Assembly (NCBI RefSeq): GCF_032190615.1 | Contig: NZ_JAVLAT010000002.1 | Span: 1,106,001 to 1,170,000, forward strand | Reading direction: 5' to 3' | Length of the DNA: 64,000 nt | Source: Brucella pseudogrignonensis | GTDB taxonomy: Bacteria; Pseudomonadota; Alphaproteobacteria; Rhizobiales; Rhizobiaceae | Part shown: positions 16,588-26,300 of the stretch, piece after piece | How positions within the stretch are numbered: the stretch's first letter is position 1 | Layout: each line of letters opens with the position of its first letter | The notes under the pieces: model-generated | What the model saw: only the letters and a program-made list of their open reading frames with translations | Database searches by the model: none | Told to the model about the DNA's origin: nothing | Position numbers and translations under genes: made by a program

Positions 16588-17256
16588 ATGGATTCTTTAG
16601 AGAATGATGAGTTATGGCCACGCGGACAGCGTTCGACCTTCGTAACGCAACATATCCGGGATATGATTGTTTCAGGCGAGCTACCAGGGGGCGAGAGAAT
16701 TAACGAACGAATTCTCACTGAGCGTCTTGGCGTATCGCGCACACCCTTGCGAGAAGCTTTCAAAATCCTTGAAGGCGAAGGATTAATTGCGATTTCTCCA
16801 AATCGCGGCGCAACAGTTGTCAGCCTTTCAACTTCAGATGTAGAGGCGGCGATAGATGTATTGATAGGACTCGAGAGTGTTGCTGCTGAGCGGGCCTGCG
16901 AAAAAGCCAGCCGCGCAATGATCAAGCATATCGAAGAGTTGCACCAGAAAATGGTCGCGAGCTTTCGCGCTCAGGAACTGATGGAATATTTCCATATCAA
17001 TCAGACCATTCATCAAGAAATCGTCGATTGCGCGCAAAACGCGACGCTATCGCGTGTCTACGCAGCTGAAAGTGCAAGAATTCGACGTTATCGTTATGCG
17101 GGCAATAGAAGGCCAGAGCGCTGGGAGCGCGCTGTATTTGAACACGAACAAATATTGGATGCACTTAAGCAACGCGAAGGACCGCTACTGCGCGAGGTCT
17201 TGCGCTCTCATCACCTCAAAGGTTGGTCGGTTACCAGAAGTGTGCTCGAAAGCTAA
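16588..17256 (+). CDS. GntR-family regulator (FCD type) of the acid-sugar operon
   Basis: A 222-residue regulator. The winged helix is at about residues 12-75 (GGERINERILTERLGVSRTPLREAFKILEGEGL) and is followed by an all-helical FCD domain with the metal/ligand His positions in HINQTIHQEIVD and FEHEQIL. The ATG at 16588 follows AGAGG by 5 nt; an earlier in-frame TTG lies inside the operator palindrome. Divergent orientation and the shared operators point to control of the operon at 16323-9361 and of itself. Confidence 0.88.
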   Translation: MDSLENDELWPRGQRSTFVTQHIRDMIVSGELPGGERINERILTERLGVSRTPLREAFKILEGEGLIAISPNRGATVVSLSTSDVEAAIDVLIGLESVAAERACEKASRAMIKHIEELHQKMVASFRAQELMEYFHINQTIHQEIVDCAQNATLSRVYAAESARIRRYRYAGNRRPERWERAVFEHEQILDALKQREGPLLREVLRSHHLKGWSVTRSVLES

Positions 17257-17734
17257 ATTTCGACTTCTTGAATGAAACGCTCATGAACAGGGAATGATAG
17301 GGTAATAGATCACAAACCAATTGCAGGGACCCGCTAATTTGGGTCGTTTCGACGAATTTAAGCAAGTATCTAGGTGGGTATTTGAGCCGCCAGAAGCCGC
17401 TTGCTCGATACGACCAGGCGGCTTGTGGAAGATCGGCGTGGCTGATAGGTGACCATCGTGTTCGGGGCGCGAATTCGCGCGGTGGCCCGTGGGTTGATGC
17501 CGGCCCTATGTCGAGCAAGGCTCCGAAGCGCGTTGTATCCGCAACCTGGCCACGGTTAGATGGAAAACGACAATATCACTCGAAATTGCTCGCTATGGGA
17601 TAAAGTTTGGACTTGAATCCACCGCGCGGGCGACCCATCGGTCTACCATTGCCCTCCGCGTTTTGCGGCAGCCACCGAGGCGTGAGCGCCGACAACAGTG
17701 GTATCGCAATGAGGAGAAGGCCGCGTTACTCGGT
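17257..17734 (-). pseudogene. Fragmented IS5-family transposase remnant
   Basis: Minus-strand pieces in different frames resemble the C-terminal half of IS5/IS427-group transposases: DTTVVGAHASVAAAKRGGQ (the DST-V-RAH catalytic block), then after a stop and frame change MGRPRGGFKSKL, then VADTTRFGALLDIGP, then GRIEQA. No open frame links them. The left end near 17327-17347 (GGGACCCGCTAATTTGGGTC) could be a decayed terminal repeat. The debris begins directly at the dld stop codon, so insertion took place exactly behind that gene. Confidence 0.55.
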
Positions 17735-19420
17735 CTACTGCCAATGGCGACATTTTGATGTTTTGCCGATGCCAGGATTGAAGCTGTTAGTCGGATCAAG
17801 TGAGCGATAAAAATTCTTTAACGCGGGTTTAGCATCGTAAAGATGCCCGACATTATGCTCGGCTGGATATTCTGCGCCGCGTGCATCCAGAAGAGCACAT
17901 ATATCGTGTTCGAATGCTTCGCAGTGAGTTCCCTTTTTAACGAGATATTCCTGATGCATTACATGGCAAAAGAAATGTCCTACATAGATTTTCAGGGCAA
18001 TTTGATTATCTAGAGAATCTGGAAGAGTTTCGAACCAGTCAATCGTGTCGCGAGGCAGCGCAACGTCAAGTGCAACGATATCTTCAACGGTACGCGAATG
18101 AACAGCGCGATAACGCACAACAGCACTCCCAACGGTAAAGCGGTTGAGAAACGCTGCACTGCCTTCTTCATTGCTGCACTCAATGAAGCTACCGCTCGCA
18201 CTCGGAAAAATAGTGGCGAGATAATCGCGCATCTCAGTGATGCATGCGTCACCAGTGCGGATCATCAGGTGATGAGGATAACGATTTCTATAATCCACCA
18301 GCCGTGCCGGCATATGCTCAGGCAAAAGGCGGCTGACGAATTGAAGGAGCTTATCTGAAACTGATTTGCCTAACCCCAGCTTTTCTGTCACGCCGTCGAA
18401 CCAGCTTTTTGCCTTAAAGGCACGTGGAACGTTCAGAGTGCCAAAGGTACGGATGAAAAGATAAAGATCTTTGCCCCATATCTGTGCAGCGCGGAAAGCA
18501 TCGGTATGCATATACTCACCGGCGATCGGCAAGTTTTTAAAATTCGCCAAAATATGACGGCGAATGGTTTGGAGTTCAGCAGGATCGTGAGATCCAATGT
18601 AAAATACCTTTTCCTCTTTTGCAGTCGGGAATGTGTCCAGCCGAAGTGCAAATATGCCAATCTTGCCAGCGGAACCTGAGGCTTCGTAATGTCGACGAGG
18701 ATCCGCGTTGAAGCGGGCTGGTGTTGTTGCCGCAATATCCCGAACATGTTCCTTGTACTCGATATCTGAGGCCTGTGCACCTTGCGGAAAATCAATATCG
18801 TCGTCGGAATATTGCCCGGCATCCAGACGGGAAAGTATCTCTTTAGGATTACTACCGAGACGAATTCCTAAATGATTAACAAGATGCAGTTTGCCATTCG
18901 CATCGACCTGCGCAAAGAGAGCCAGCTGAGTGTAAGCTGGACCGCGCTGAACGAGAGACCCACCAGAATTGTTGCAGATGCCTCCAGTTACAGAAGCGCC
19001 AATGCAGCTTGAACCGATAACCGAGTGCGGCTCGCGGCCAAGCGGTTTGAGGCGTCTTTCGAGCTGGTCAAGTGTTGCACCCGGCATGCTCAGAATTTGT
19101 CTGCCGTGGTCTATAAGGTCAATTCTCCTATTACGAAGGGTGGAGACTATGACGATGGGGCGATCATAGCCGTCACCAAACGGCGTGGAGCCGCCGGTTA
19201 GACCAGTATTGGCTGCCTGGAAGATGATCGCCACATCTGCTGCCACACATGCTTCAAGCACACGCCACTGTTCAACAAGCGTCCCTGGCTCGACGGCAGC
19301 CAGAACCGTGCCGTCGCCATAACGGTAGCCTTTACGAAAACGACGGGTAGAGCTGTCGCTGATATGAAGATAACGACGGCCAACGATTTCGCGCAGATTC
19401 TTAATAAGCGTTTGGGTCAT
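17735..19420 (-). CDS. dld: Quinone-dependent D-lactate dehydrogenase (Dld) family FAD enzyme
   Basis: A 561-residue peripheral membrane flavoprotein that oxidises a D-2-hydroxy acid and passes electrons to quinone. The FAD-binding PCMH domain covers about residues 35-260 (FQAANTGLTGGSTPFGDGYDR, SVIGSSCIGASVTGGICNNSGGSLV). The Dld-specific membrane-binding domain fills the C-terminal half and ends with DPTNSFNPGIGKTSK, as in E. coli Dld, so it is full length. It is the last gene of the second TRAP operon, 81 bp after DctM. Known Dld enzymes use D-lactate; here the neighbours raise the option of another 2-hydroxy acid. Confidence 0.87.
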   Translation of the reverse strand: MTQTLIKNLREIVGRRYLHISDSSTRRFRKGYRYGDGTVLAAVEPGTLVEQWRVLEACVAADVAIIFQAANTGLTGGSTPFGDGYDRPIVIVSTLRNRRIDLIDHGRQILSMPGATLDQLERRLKPLGREPHSVIGSSCIGASVTGGICNNSGGSLVQRGPAYTQLALFAQVDANGKLHLVNHLGIRLGSNPKEILSRLDAGQYSDDDIDFPQGAQASDIEYKEHVRDIAATTPARFNADPRRHYEASGSAGKIGIFALRLDTFPTAKEEKVFYIGSHDPAELQTIRRHILANFKNLPIAGEYMHTDAFRAAQIWGKDLYLFIRTFGTLNVPRAFKAKSWFDGVTEKLGLGKSVSDKLLQFVSRLLPEHMPARLVDYRNRYPHHLMIRTGDACITEMRDYLATIFPSASGSFIECSNEEGSAAFLNRFTVGSAVVRYRAVHSRTVEDIVALDVALPRDTIDWFETLPDSLDNQIALKIYVGHFFCHVMHQEYLVKKGTHCEAFEHDICALLDARGAEYPAEHNVGHLYDAKPALKNFYRSLDPTNSFNPGIGKTSKCRHWQ

Positions 19421-19501
19421 AGCCGCTCAAACCTCGTCAAATAATTGCATCATGCCCACCCCTGACTTGGGGCAGGCAAGTTTCGTTGAAAGCTTGGCGC
19501 G

Positions 19502-20779
19502 CTAGCGACCCATCAGGCCAGGCAATGTCATGCTGATTGCTGGCACAAAGGACACAATCATCAGGCAAACAATGATGACCAACACAAATACGATCAGCGG
19601 TCTGAGCATTGCAGTGACCGAGCATCCTGCGATTTGTGCAGCAGCAAACAGGTTGACTCCGAGCGGCGGCGTTATCATTCCGAGTGCCAAGTTTATCACC
19701 ATTACGGTTCCAAAATGCACTGGCTCAATGCCCACACGAACCGCAGCTTCTTGCAGAATTGGAGCCAGAACAATAATACTTGCACCAGTCTCAATAAACA
19801 TGCCGACGGTAAAGAGCATCGCGTTGATTGCCAGCATCAATGATACGGGACCGTCGAAGGTGCTGGTAAGCCAAACTGCTGCTGCATCAGGAACACCCTG
19901 TCTGTTCAGAAGATAGCCCATCAACGTTGCAACGCCGATAATGAACATAATTACGGCAGAGGTGATAACCGTCTTGCGAAAGGCATTCGCAACATCTGTC
20001 AAGTTCATTTCACGATGCAAAAATAGCCCCACCAACAAGGCGTAAATAACCGCTATAACACTGGCTTCGGTTGGGGTTGTGATGCCGCCATAAATGCCTC
20101 CCATGATGAAGATTGGCATAAGCAATGCCCATATGGCACGACGCGTTGCAATGAGACGTGGCTGGCGACCTTCTCCATCGCGTTTACCCCACCCCTTGAT
20201 GCGGCACCAGATAATTGCTGTTAACAACAGTGCGCCTGCGATCATGAAACCAGGCAATACACCAGCAAGGAACAACTCCGGTATCGAAGTCTGGGTAGCA
20301 ACGCCATATAGGATCATCGGGATGGATGGCGGGAAGATCACGCCAAGTTCTGCGGACGCAGCCATAAGGGCTGCTGCAAAGCCTACCGGATAGCCATAAT
20401 TGCGCATAGCGGGAATAAGAACAGCGCCAACTGCAAATGTTGTGGCAACGCTTGAACCCGAAATCGCGGAGAACAGCATACATGTCAATACGCACGTCGC
20501 TGCAAGTCCACCCTGAACCTGCCCGACAAAAGAACGTGCGAATTCGACCAGCCGACGCGAAAGCCCCCCGACTTCCATGAGGTTACCCGCAAGGATGAAA
20601 AAAGGGATGGCGGCAAGTGGAAACTTGTCGAGCGCTATGAATATCTGCTGGGGAATGATGATCGATGGCAAGCTGGTGAAGCCAATAAGCCCGATCATTG
20701 AGGCAAGACCTACGGAAATAGCGACGGGCACCGAGATGGCAAACAAAACCATCATGGCAGTAATCATTGCAGCGGTCAT
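19502..20779 (-). CDS. TRAP transporter large permease (DctM), second system
   Basis: A 425-residue, about 12-helix membrane subunit. Blocks AIPFFILAGNLMEVGGLSRRLVEFARSFVG, LFSAISGSSVATTFAVG and TPTEASVIAVIYALLVGLFLHREM are typical DctM. It overlaps DctQ by 4 bp. Sequence differs clearly from the DctM at 11307-12587 although the architecture is the same, so this is a separate paralogue and not a recent duplicate. Confidence 0.92.
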   Translation of the reverse strand: MTAAMITAMMVLFAISVPVAISVGLASMIGLIGFTSLPSIIIPQQIFIALDKFPLAAIPFFILAGNLMEVGGLSRRLVEFARSFVGQVQGGLAATCVLTCMLFSAISGSSVATTFAVGAVLIPAMRNYGYPVGFAAALMAASAELGVIFPPSIPMILYGVATQTSIPELFLAGVLPGFMIAGALLLTAIIWCRIKGWGKRDGEGRQPRLIATRRAIWALLMPIFIMGGIYGGITTPTEASVIAVIYALLVGLFLHREMNLTDVANAFRKTVITSAVIMFIIGVATLMGYLLNRQGVPDAAAVWLTSTFDGPVSLMLAINAMLFTVGMFIETGASIIVLAPILQEAAVRVGIEPVHFGTVMVINLALGMITPPLGVNLFAAAQIAGCSVTAMLRPLIVFVLVIIVCLMIVSFVPAISMTLPGLMGR

Positions 20780-21267
20780 CCTGCGTTCTCCCTGCCCAAA
20801 TCAATGAAGTGAACGATTGCTCCGAGCGCGGCGAAAACCGATCCAACCGGAATTGCGGCATAGCCCCATGCAATTGAGATATCGAGCCCAGCCATTTCCT
20901 GAAAGCGAACGCGCTGGGTCATGGCGAGACCAAACCAGAAAAGGGTCCCGAACATGATCAGGCATGAGATAAGTGTTGTTGCCTCAATGGAACGACGAAT
21001 CCGGCCCGATGTGCTTTCTCGCGCCAGATCAATAGCAATGAAGGCACCTCTACGAAGTGCCGTAGAGATTCCCAGAAGTACCATCCAAACCAGACAAAGC
21101 CGCGTTAGTGCCTCAGACCATGTAGACGGTGAGTGAAAAACGAAGCGCCCCATCACCTGCCAGAAGCTTGATGCCACCGCAAGAGCGAGCGCTAGAGAGG
21201 CGGCCGCAGCCACCCCCATCGCTAAAGCCGCGTCCATTTGACGGACGAATCTGGACATTGAGTTCAT
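20776..21267 (-). CDS. TRAP transporter small permease (DctQ), second system
   Basis: A 163-residue four-helix subunit with WSEALTRLCLVWMVLLGISTALRRGAFIAIDL, the DctQ signature with its conserved Trp. It overlaps the DctP stop by 4 bp and the DctM start by 4 bp, giving the usual dctPQM order on the minus strand. Together with DctM it forms the membrane complex that accepts substrate from the product of 21264-22244. Confidence 0.9.
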   Translation of the reverse strand: MNSMSRFVRQMDAALAMGVAAAASLALALAVASSFWQVMGRFVFHSPSTWSEALTRLCLVWMVLLGISTALRRGAFIAIDLARESTSGRIRRSIEATTLISCLIMFGTLFWFGLAMTQRVRFQEMAGLDISIAWGYAAIPVGSVFAALGAIVHFIDLGRENAG

Positions 21268-22244
21268 TGAGCTTTCCAGTCACGGATGCGCTGTAAAAGC
21301 TCAATACCGAACTGATCTTCGAACCCCTTATTCGCGCCAGCCATTGCATCACGATAAGCGTCTCGGTTTTCGATCTCGATGACTTCAATTCCGCGCTTAC
21401 GTAGCGTCTCAATACCGACGGTGTCATCTTTTTCGACCCGTGCACGGTTTGCGGCGGTTGCAGCAACACCAGCCTCATCAACGGCTTTTTTCTGCTCATC
21501 GGTCAGGCTTGCAATGAAGTCGGGATTGCAGACAAGAATACCTGGTGAATAAACATGCCGCGTGAGGTAGAGATGTTTCTGCATCATATCGAGATTGTTT
21601 GACAGAATAACAGGAACCGGGTTTTCTTGCCCATCAATCGTGCCTTGCTGCAATGCAGACGGAAGTTCAGAGAACGCCATCGGCGTCGGCAAAACACCCG
21701 CAGCCTGCCAAGCCTGCATATGTATCTGGTTTTCCATCGTGCGAATTTTCATGCCTCGCAGATCTTCTGGCGAAGAAATGCTTTTCGCACCAGTTGTCAG
21801 ATTGCGGAAACCATTCTCAGTCCACGCAAGACCGTAAAGGCCACGGGCAGGAAAGAGCGCAAGTAATTCCTTTCCAACTTCGGAATCCAACACGCCACGG
21901 GCATGTGCATAATCATTAAATAAGAAAGGAATGTCGATAACCCGTGTTTCAGCAACGAAATTACCGAGAGGGCCTGCGGAGCCGATAGCGCATTCCTGTG
22001 AGCCCAGCTGCACGCTCTCAATGGCCTCACGTTCATTGTCCAGGCGCTGGATTACAACATTTAATGTACCATTCGAGCGTTCTTCAGCGACTTTTTTGAA
22101 CGCAAGTGCTCCCTCGCCAAAGTGACTGTCGAGCGGTGACGAGTGGGTTATCGTCAGTACGGTCTGAGCCGACGCGGTGAACGTGGTACCAGCCAGCAGC
22201 AAGCTGGCCAGAAGTGCTGTTTTCACTGAATTTTTAGTTTTCAT
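21264..22244 (-). CDS. TRAP transporter substrate-binding protein (DctP), second system
   Basis: A 326-residue periplasmic protein. The Sec signal peptide is residues 1 to about 26 (ALLASLLLAGTTFTASAQ). DctP blocks: TVLTITHSSPLDSHFGEGA, TRVIDIPFLFNDYAHARGVL, SSPEDLRGMKIRTMENQIH (substrate-carboxylate Arg) and QQGTIDGQENPVPVIL. GGAGGAA lies 5 nt before the ATG. The ligand should be an organic acid processed by the following dehydrogenases. Confidence 0.91.
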   Translation of the reverse strand: MKTKNSVKTALLASLLLAGTTFTASAQTVLTITHSSPLDSHFGEGALAFKKVAEERSNGTLNVVIQRLDNEREAIESVQLGSQECAIGSAGPLGNFVAETRVIDIPFLFNDYAHARGVLDSEVGKELLALFPARGLYGLAWTENGFRNLTTGAKSISSPEDLRGMKIRTMENQIHMQAWQAAGVLPTPMAFSELPSALQQGTIDGQENPVPVILSNNLDMMQKHLYLTRHVYSPGILVCNPDFIASLTDEQKKAVDEAGVAATAANRARVEKDDTVGIETLRKRGIEVIEIENRDAYRDAMAGANKGFEDQFGIELLQRIRDWKAQ

Positions 22245-22299
22245 GAGTATTCCTCCTCCTTGTAGAATGCGGTATGGGCAAGGCTTTCAGATAGTGCTG

Positions 22300-23814
22300 C
22301 TATAGCGCTTCTTCAGGCAATAAAGCCGCGGGAAAGTTCTGATAGCTGACCGGCCTGAGAAAACGTCGGATCGACATCGTACCAACGCTTGTTGCCCCAA
22401 AATTAGTTGATGCTGGATATGGCCCCCCATGTACCATTGAATCAACCACTTCAACTCCCGTTGGAAAGCCGTTGACAAGAACACGTCCGGCCTTGCGCTC
22501 TAGTACAGGCAGAAGCGCTTTGGTTGCATTTATATCGGCGTCATCCATGTGGATTGTTGCTGTCAGCTGACCTTCGAGGTTTCGTGCCAGTTTTTGCATG
22601 TCCTCAAGCGATTTTACACGAACGACAAGACCGAGTGGTCCAAACACCTCTTCAGATAAAGTGGGATTCTCAAAAAAGCGCTCTATAGTCGTCTCGTACA
22701 AATTGGGGTTCGCTTCACGTCCCTTCGACACAGTCTCGTAGACGACGTCAACGGCATCACTCGTTTGGAAGCGTTCTTGTCCAGCGCGATAGGCTTGAGC
22801 GATCCCGCCAGTGAGCATTAGCTGTGATCCGACGCTTGATAGCCCCTCTTTTGTCGCGGCAACAAATCCATCTGCATCAGAATTATCCAGCACAATGGCA
22901 ATACCCGGATTTGTGCAGAACTGACCTGCACCCATCAGCAACGAACTTGCCCAGCCGTCACCAATTGACTCTGCGCGTGCCTTCAGAGCTTCAGGCAGGA
23001 TAAACATTGGATTGACGCTGCCCAGCTCTCCAAAGAACGGAATAGGTTCTGCACGTTGTGCGCACAGATCGAATAATGCACGTCCACCATTCAGTGAGCC
23101 GGTAAAACCGACAGCTTTGATCAGCGGATGCGTGACGAGCGCACTGCCAACATGGCGATTGCCTCCCTGCACAAGGCTGAATACGCCCGGATTGATCCCC
23201 ACTTTTTGAATAGCTGCATGGATAGCCTCAGCGATGATTTCGCCCGTACCTGGATGAGCGGAATGGCCTTTCACAACAACAGGACAACCCGCTGCAAGGG
23301 CAGCTGCCGTATCACCTCCTGCTGTCGAAAAGGCGAGCGGGAAATTGGAGGCTCCAAAGACTGCGACCGGTCCAATAGGACGTTGCATCAATCGGATATC
23401 AGGACGTGGCGAAGGCAGACGATCCGGCATAGCTGGATCATGACGCTTGTCAAGATAATCGCCCTTTTCAATATGATCGGCAAAGAGACGGAGCTGGCCG
23501 CACGTCCGACCACGCTCGCCCTGAAGACGGCCAACGGGCAGTCCTGTCTCCCGAGTACCAATTTCAGTGATGGCATCGCCGCGCGCTTCAATCTCATCCG
23601 CACTGGCACGCAAAAAGCCTGCACGCTCTGTAGACGAGGAATAGCCATAGGACCAGAAAGCATTTTCCGCTGCTTCAACAGCACGATTTACAAGTTCCAC
23701 TGTTCCCAGCGAGAATTCAGATGCATCACCAGAAACCGGCTCGTTCTTAAAAGTTTCATCTGTAGCAATCCATTCGCCAGCGATAAGATGCTTTCCATGC
23801 GGTTTGAAAGTCAT
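22300..23814 (-). CDS. 2,5-dioxovalerate (2-oxoglutarate semialdehyde) dehydrogenase
   Basis: A 504-residue aldehyde dehydrogenase of the class that ends pentonate, glucarate and hydroxyproline pathways by oxidising 2,5-dioxovalerate to 2-oxoglutarate with NAD(P)+. The general base lies in FFGELGSVNP and the catalytic Cys in GAGQFCTNPG. The family marks are SNFPLAFSTAGGDTAAALAAGCPVVVKGH and the C-terminal GGPYPASTNFGATSVGTMSIRRFLRPVSYQ. Length matches characterised members (about 525). It sits 56 bp upstream of dctP and 24 bp downstream of the iron alcohol dehydrogenase. Confidence 0.88.
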   Translation of the reverse strand: MTFKPHGKHLIAGEWIATDETFKNEPVSGDASEFSLGTVELVNRAVEAAENAFWSYGYSSSTERAGFLRASADEIEARGDAITEIGTRETGLPVGRLQGERGRTCGQLRLFADHIEKGDYLDKRHDPAMPDRLPSPRPDIRLMQRPIGPVAVFGASNFPLAFSTAGGDTAAALAAGCPVVVKGHSAHPGTGEIIAEAIHAAIQKVGINPGVFSLVQGGNRHVGSALVTHPLIKAVGFTGSLNGGRALFDLCAQRAEPIPFFGELGSVNPMFILPEALKARAESIGDGWASSLLMGAGQFCTNPGIAIVLDNSDADGFVAATKEGLSSVGSQLMLTGGIAQAYRAGQERFQTSDAVDVVYETVSKGREANPNLYETTIERFFENPTLSEEVFGPLGLVVRVKSLEDMQKLARNLEGQLTATIHMDDADINATKALLPVLERKAGRVLVNGFPTGVEVVDSMVHGGPYPASTNFGATSVGTMSIRRFLRPVSYQNFPAALLPEEAL

Positions 23815-23837
23815 GATTCTTCCCTACAGATTGACTA

Positions 23838-24974
23838 TCAAAGTGCTTCTTGAAGCATCGCGCGGTAGTCGTCTGCCGATGCATCTCGCGGGTTCGTGCG
23901 ATGGCTGTGGTCCGCGAGCGCTCCAGTCACTATCCGATCAAACAGATCTTCAGTGACACCAAGTTCTGACAAGCGGGATGGCAAACCAATAGCGCGGGTC
24001 ATCGCTTCAATTGCGGTGCCAATATTTGCGTCAGTCTCAAGGCCCATGGCATCAGCAAGACGTGCATATTTGTCCCCTTCTATCGCCGTTTGTGCACCGC
24101 GATTAAAGTTCAGAACAGCAGGCATGAAGATTGCGTTTAGCGTACCGTGATGAAGTTTTGGATTAATACCACCGAGTGAATGGCTGAGGCTGTGGACACA
24201 ACCCAGACCTTTTTGGAAAGCCATCGCGCCCATCGTGGCGACGATAGCCATATTTGCACGCGCATCACGATTATCCGGCTCTTCGACTGCCAGACGAATG
24301 TTGGCCCAGCCCCTGCGCAGCCCCTCAAGAGCAATACCATCAGCAGGTGGATTGAAAGAGGGTGCGAGAAAAGTTTCGATGCAATGTGACAAGGCATCCA
24401 TACCTGTCGCTGCGGTCAGCATCGGAGGTAGGCTAAGCGTTAGCTCAGGATCTACAATTGCTGTTTTAGGGATGAGATAAGGAGAAAGCAGCCCAACCTT
24501 GCGTCCGTCATCTAAAATGATGATTGCGGCGCGGCCAACTTCACTACCCGTTCCAGCAGTTGTCGGCACTGCAATCATCGGGAATGTCTTATTGGTTATT
24601 TTTTCCATGCCGCCTTCCATGACAGCATAGGTTTTCAGCGGTCCACCATGTGCGGCGAGCACAGCGACAGCTTTTGCCAGATCCAGTGCAGATCCGCCGC
24701 CGATAGCAATGATGCCATCCCCCTTTGCTTCAAGGAAAAGCTCTGTAGCCTTAACAGCTGCGGCTTCGTTTGGATTACCGGGAGTTTCATCATAAACGGC
24801 TACAGGAATAACACCCGTTGCAGCTTCAATTCGATCCAGCATACCAAGTGCACGCACACCTTTGTCCGTAACAATAACAGGGCGGGTAATGCCTGAAAGC
24901 GCAAGTTCCGTTTTCAGTGTAGCGATCTCGCCGAATCCGAATTGAACACGGGTTACGTAATTAATCAGGCTCAT
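23838..24974 (-). CDS. Iron-containing (group III) alcohol dehydrogenase
   Basis: A 378-residue NAD(P)-linked Fe-ADH, first gene of the second TRAP operon. GGGSALDLAKA is the dinucleotide-binding loop, PTTAGTGSEV the family signature, and metal ligands are visible in GMDALSHCIETF (Asp and His) and VHSLSHSLGG and KLHHGTLNA. The ATG at 24974 follows GGGAGAGG by 4 nt. Relatives oxidise primary alcohols, lactaldehyde or 4-hydroxybutyrate. Being next to a semialdehyde dehydrogenase, it probably makes that aldehyde from an omega-hydroxy acid (inferred). Confidence 0.87.
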   Translation of the reverse strand: MSLINYVTRVQFGFGEIATLKTELALSGITRPVIVTDKGVRALGMLDRIEAATGVIPVAVYDETPGNPNEAAAVKATELFLEAKGDGIIAIGGGSALDLAKAVAVLAAHGGPLKTYAVMEGGMEKITNKTFPMIAVPTTAGTGSEVGRAAIIILDDGRKVGLLSPYLIPKTAIVDPELTLSLPPMLTAATGMDALSHCIETFLAPSFNPPADGIALEGLRRGWANIRLAVEEPDNRDARANMAIVATMGAMAFQKGLGCVHSLSHSLGGINPKLHHGTLNAIFMPAVLNFNRGAQTAIEGDKYARLADAMGLETDANIGTAIEAMTRAIGLPSRLSELGVTEDLFDRIVTGALADHSHRTNPRDASADDYRAMLQEAL

Positions 24975-25131
24975 GTGCCTCTCCCTTTGTATTCCAAAAT
25001 GGCAATCCGAACACGAATTAGAACGTAAACGCGATGGATGTCTTTTACTGCGGGGCAAAATACCGGTGACAATTACCGTGTAAATCCGCTATTTCTTGAT
25101 ACAGGTATAACGAAAAGGAAATTCTGTATCG

Positions 25132-26070
25132 ATGGCGCATTCCCATGCCAACCCTTTGCTTCGTCTTTCTTTGCGACAGATGCTGTTGATTTCGGCTATT
25201 GATGACAATGGGTCGTTGAAACGCGCTGCGGAGTTGATCGGCATGAGCCAACCCCGCGCCACAAAGGCCCTGCAGGAAGCCGAAGATCTCATAGGCCATA
25301 AGCTTTTCAATCGTACGAATCGCGGACTGACACCAACCGCTGCAGGTGATTGCATGGTTAGACATGCAAAAACGATGCTTTCCCAGCTCACAATAATGGA
25401 ACAGGAAGTTCATAGTGCTTCTGATATAGAGTGGGGAAAACTAAGAATTGGGACAATTATGGGTGCGGTACCCTATGTTACTGAAACAATCAGCAATTAC
25501 TTGCGCCGCTATCCTCGTACTTCAATAGAGATTCTTGAAGATACCAGTGTTGAGTTATTACGTCAGCTCGATCGCGGATTACTCGATCTTGTGATTGGCC
25601 GTAGTTCAGTTAGCACTACTCCGCAGCTCTATAATATTACCGCTTTTCATGACGAACTTTTGGCTGTAGTGGCTAATCCATACCACCCACTCGTCGGAAG
25701 AAAACGCGTTAGATTAAAAGACCTCGTTGATTCTCGGTGGATTGTTTATACCGCATCGATGCCCATGCGCCTCTCGCTAGAGCAAGAATTCAAACAAGCA
25801 GGATTAGTTATTCCCACGGCTCTATTGGAAACTCGCTCTGCTCTTACGACGATGTCACTCATGCAGTCTGATATGAATACTGTCGCATTGCTTTCAAGCG
25901 ATGTCGCAGCGTTTTTTGTCAATTTCGGAATGGCTTGTATATTACCCATGCATCTTCGATCCAAAAGCGAGCCTTATGAGGTCATAACGCGACAATCATC
26001 TGATCTTGGGATTCATGCTCGTCAGTTTATCGATGAACTCCTTTCAGGCATCACCCACTTAAAGCTATAA
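25132..26070 (+). CDS. LysR-family regulator divergent from the second TRAP operon
   Basis: A 312-residue regulator of the GbpR-like group. HTH at about residues 12-70 (LLISAIDDNGSLKRAAELIGMSQPRATKALQEAEDLIGHKLFNRTNRG), then the type 2 periplasmic-binding-like effector domain (KLRIGTIMGAVPYV, LDLVIGRSS). The start codon used is ATG at 25132. The 157-bp gap to the Fe-ADH gene is the natural site for its action. It probably activates the operon on sensing the imported acid or an oxo-acid intermediate. Confidence 0.87.
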   Translation: MAHSHANPLLRLSLRQMLLISAIDDNGSLKRAAELIGMSQPRATKALQEAEDLIGHKLFNRTNRGLTPTAAGDCMVRHAKTMLSQLTIMEQEVHSASDIEWGKLRIGTIMGAVPYVTETISNYLRRYPRTSIEILEDTSVELLRQLDRGLLDLVIGRSSVSTTPQLYNITAFHDELLAVVANPYHPLVGRKRVRLKDLVDSRWIVYTASMPMRLSLEQEFKQAGLVIPTALLETRSALTTMSLMQSDMNTVALLSSDVAAFFVNFGMACILPMHLRSKSEPYEVITRQSSDLGIHARQFIDELLSGITHLKL

Positions 26071-26300
26071 AACTTGCATGCCCGTCATCGAATGATTTGA
26101 CACTTTTAAAGCATTAAAAGTTTGGTGTTTCAGGATCAGTTTGTGATTTGATCTAAGCAGCCCTGGCTTGGCCAGCCTGCCAACATACCATCCAATAGAA
26201 GAATCAGCTGAACAGCTTGCAATATCAAAAACGCAAAGGTCACCCTCACGTCCATTGACACGCTGCTAAAGATTACTGAGCAGGATGGGCAGTCATTGAT

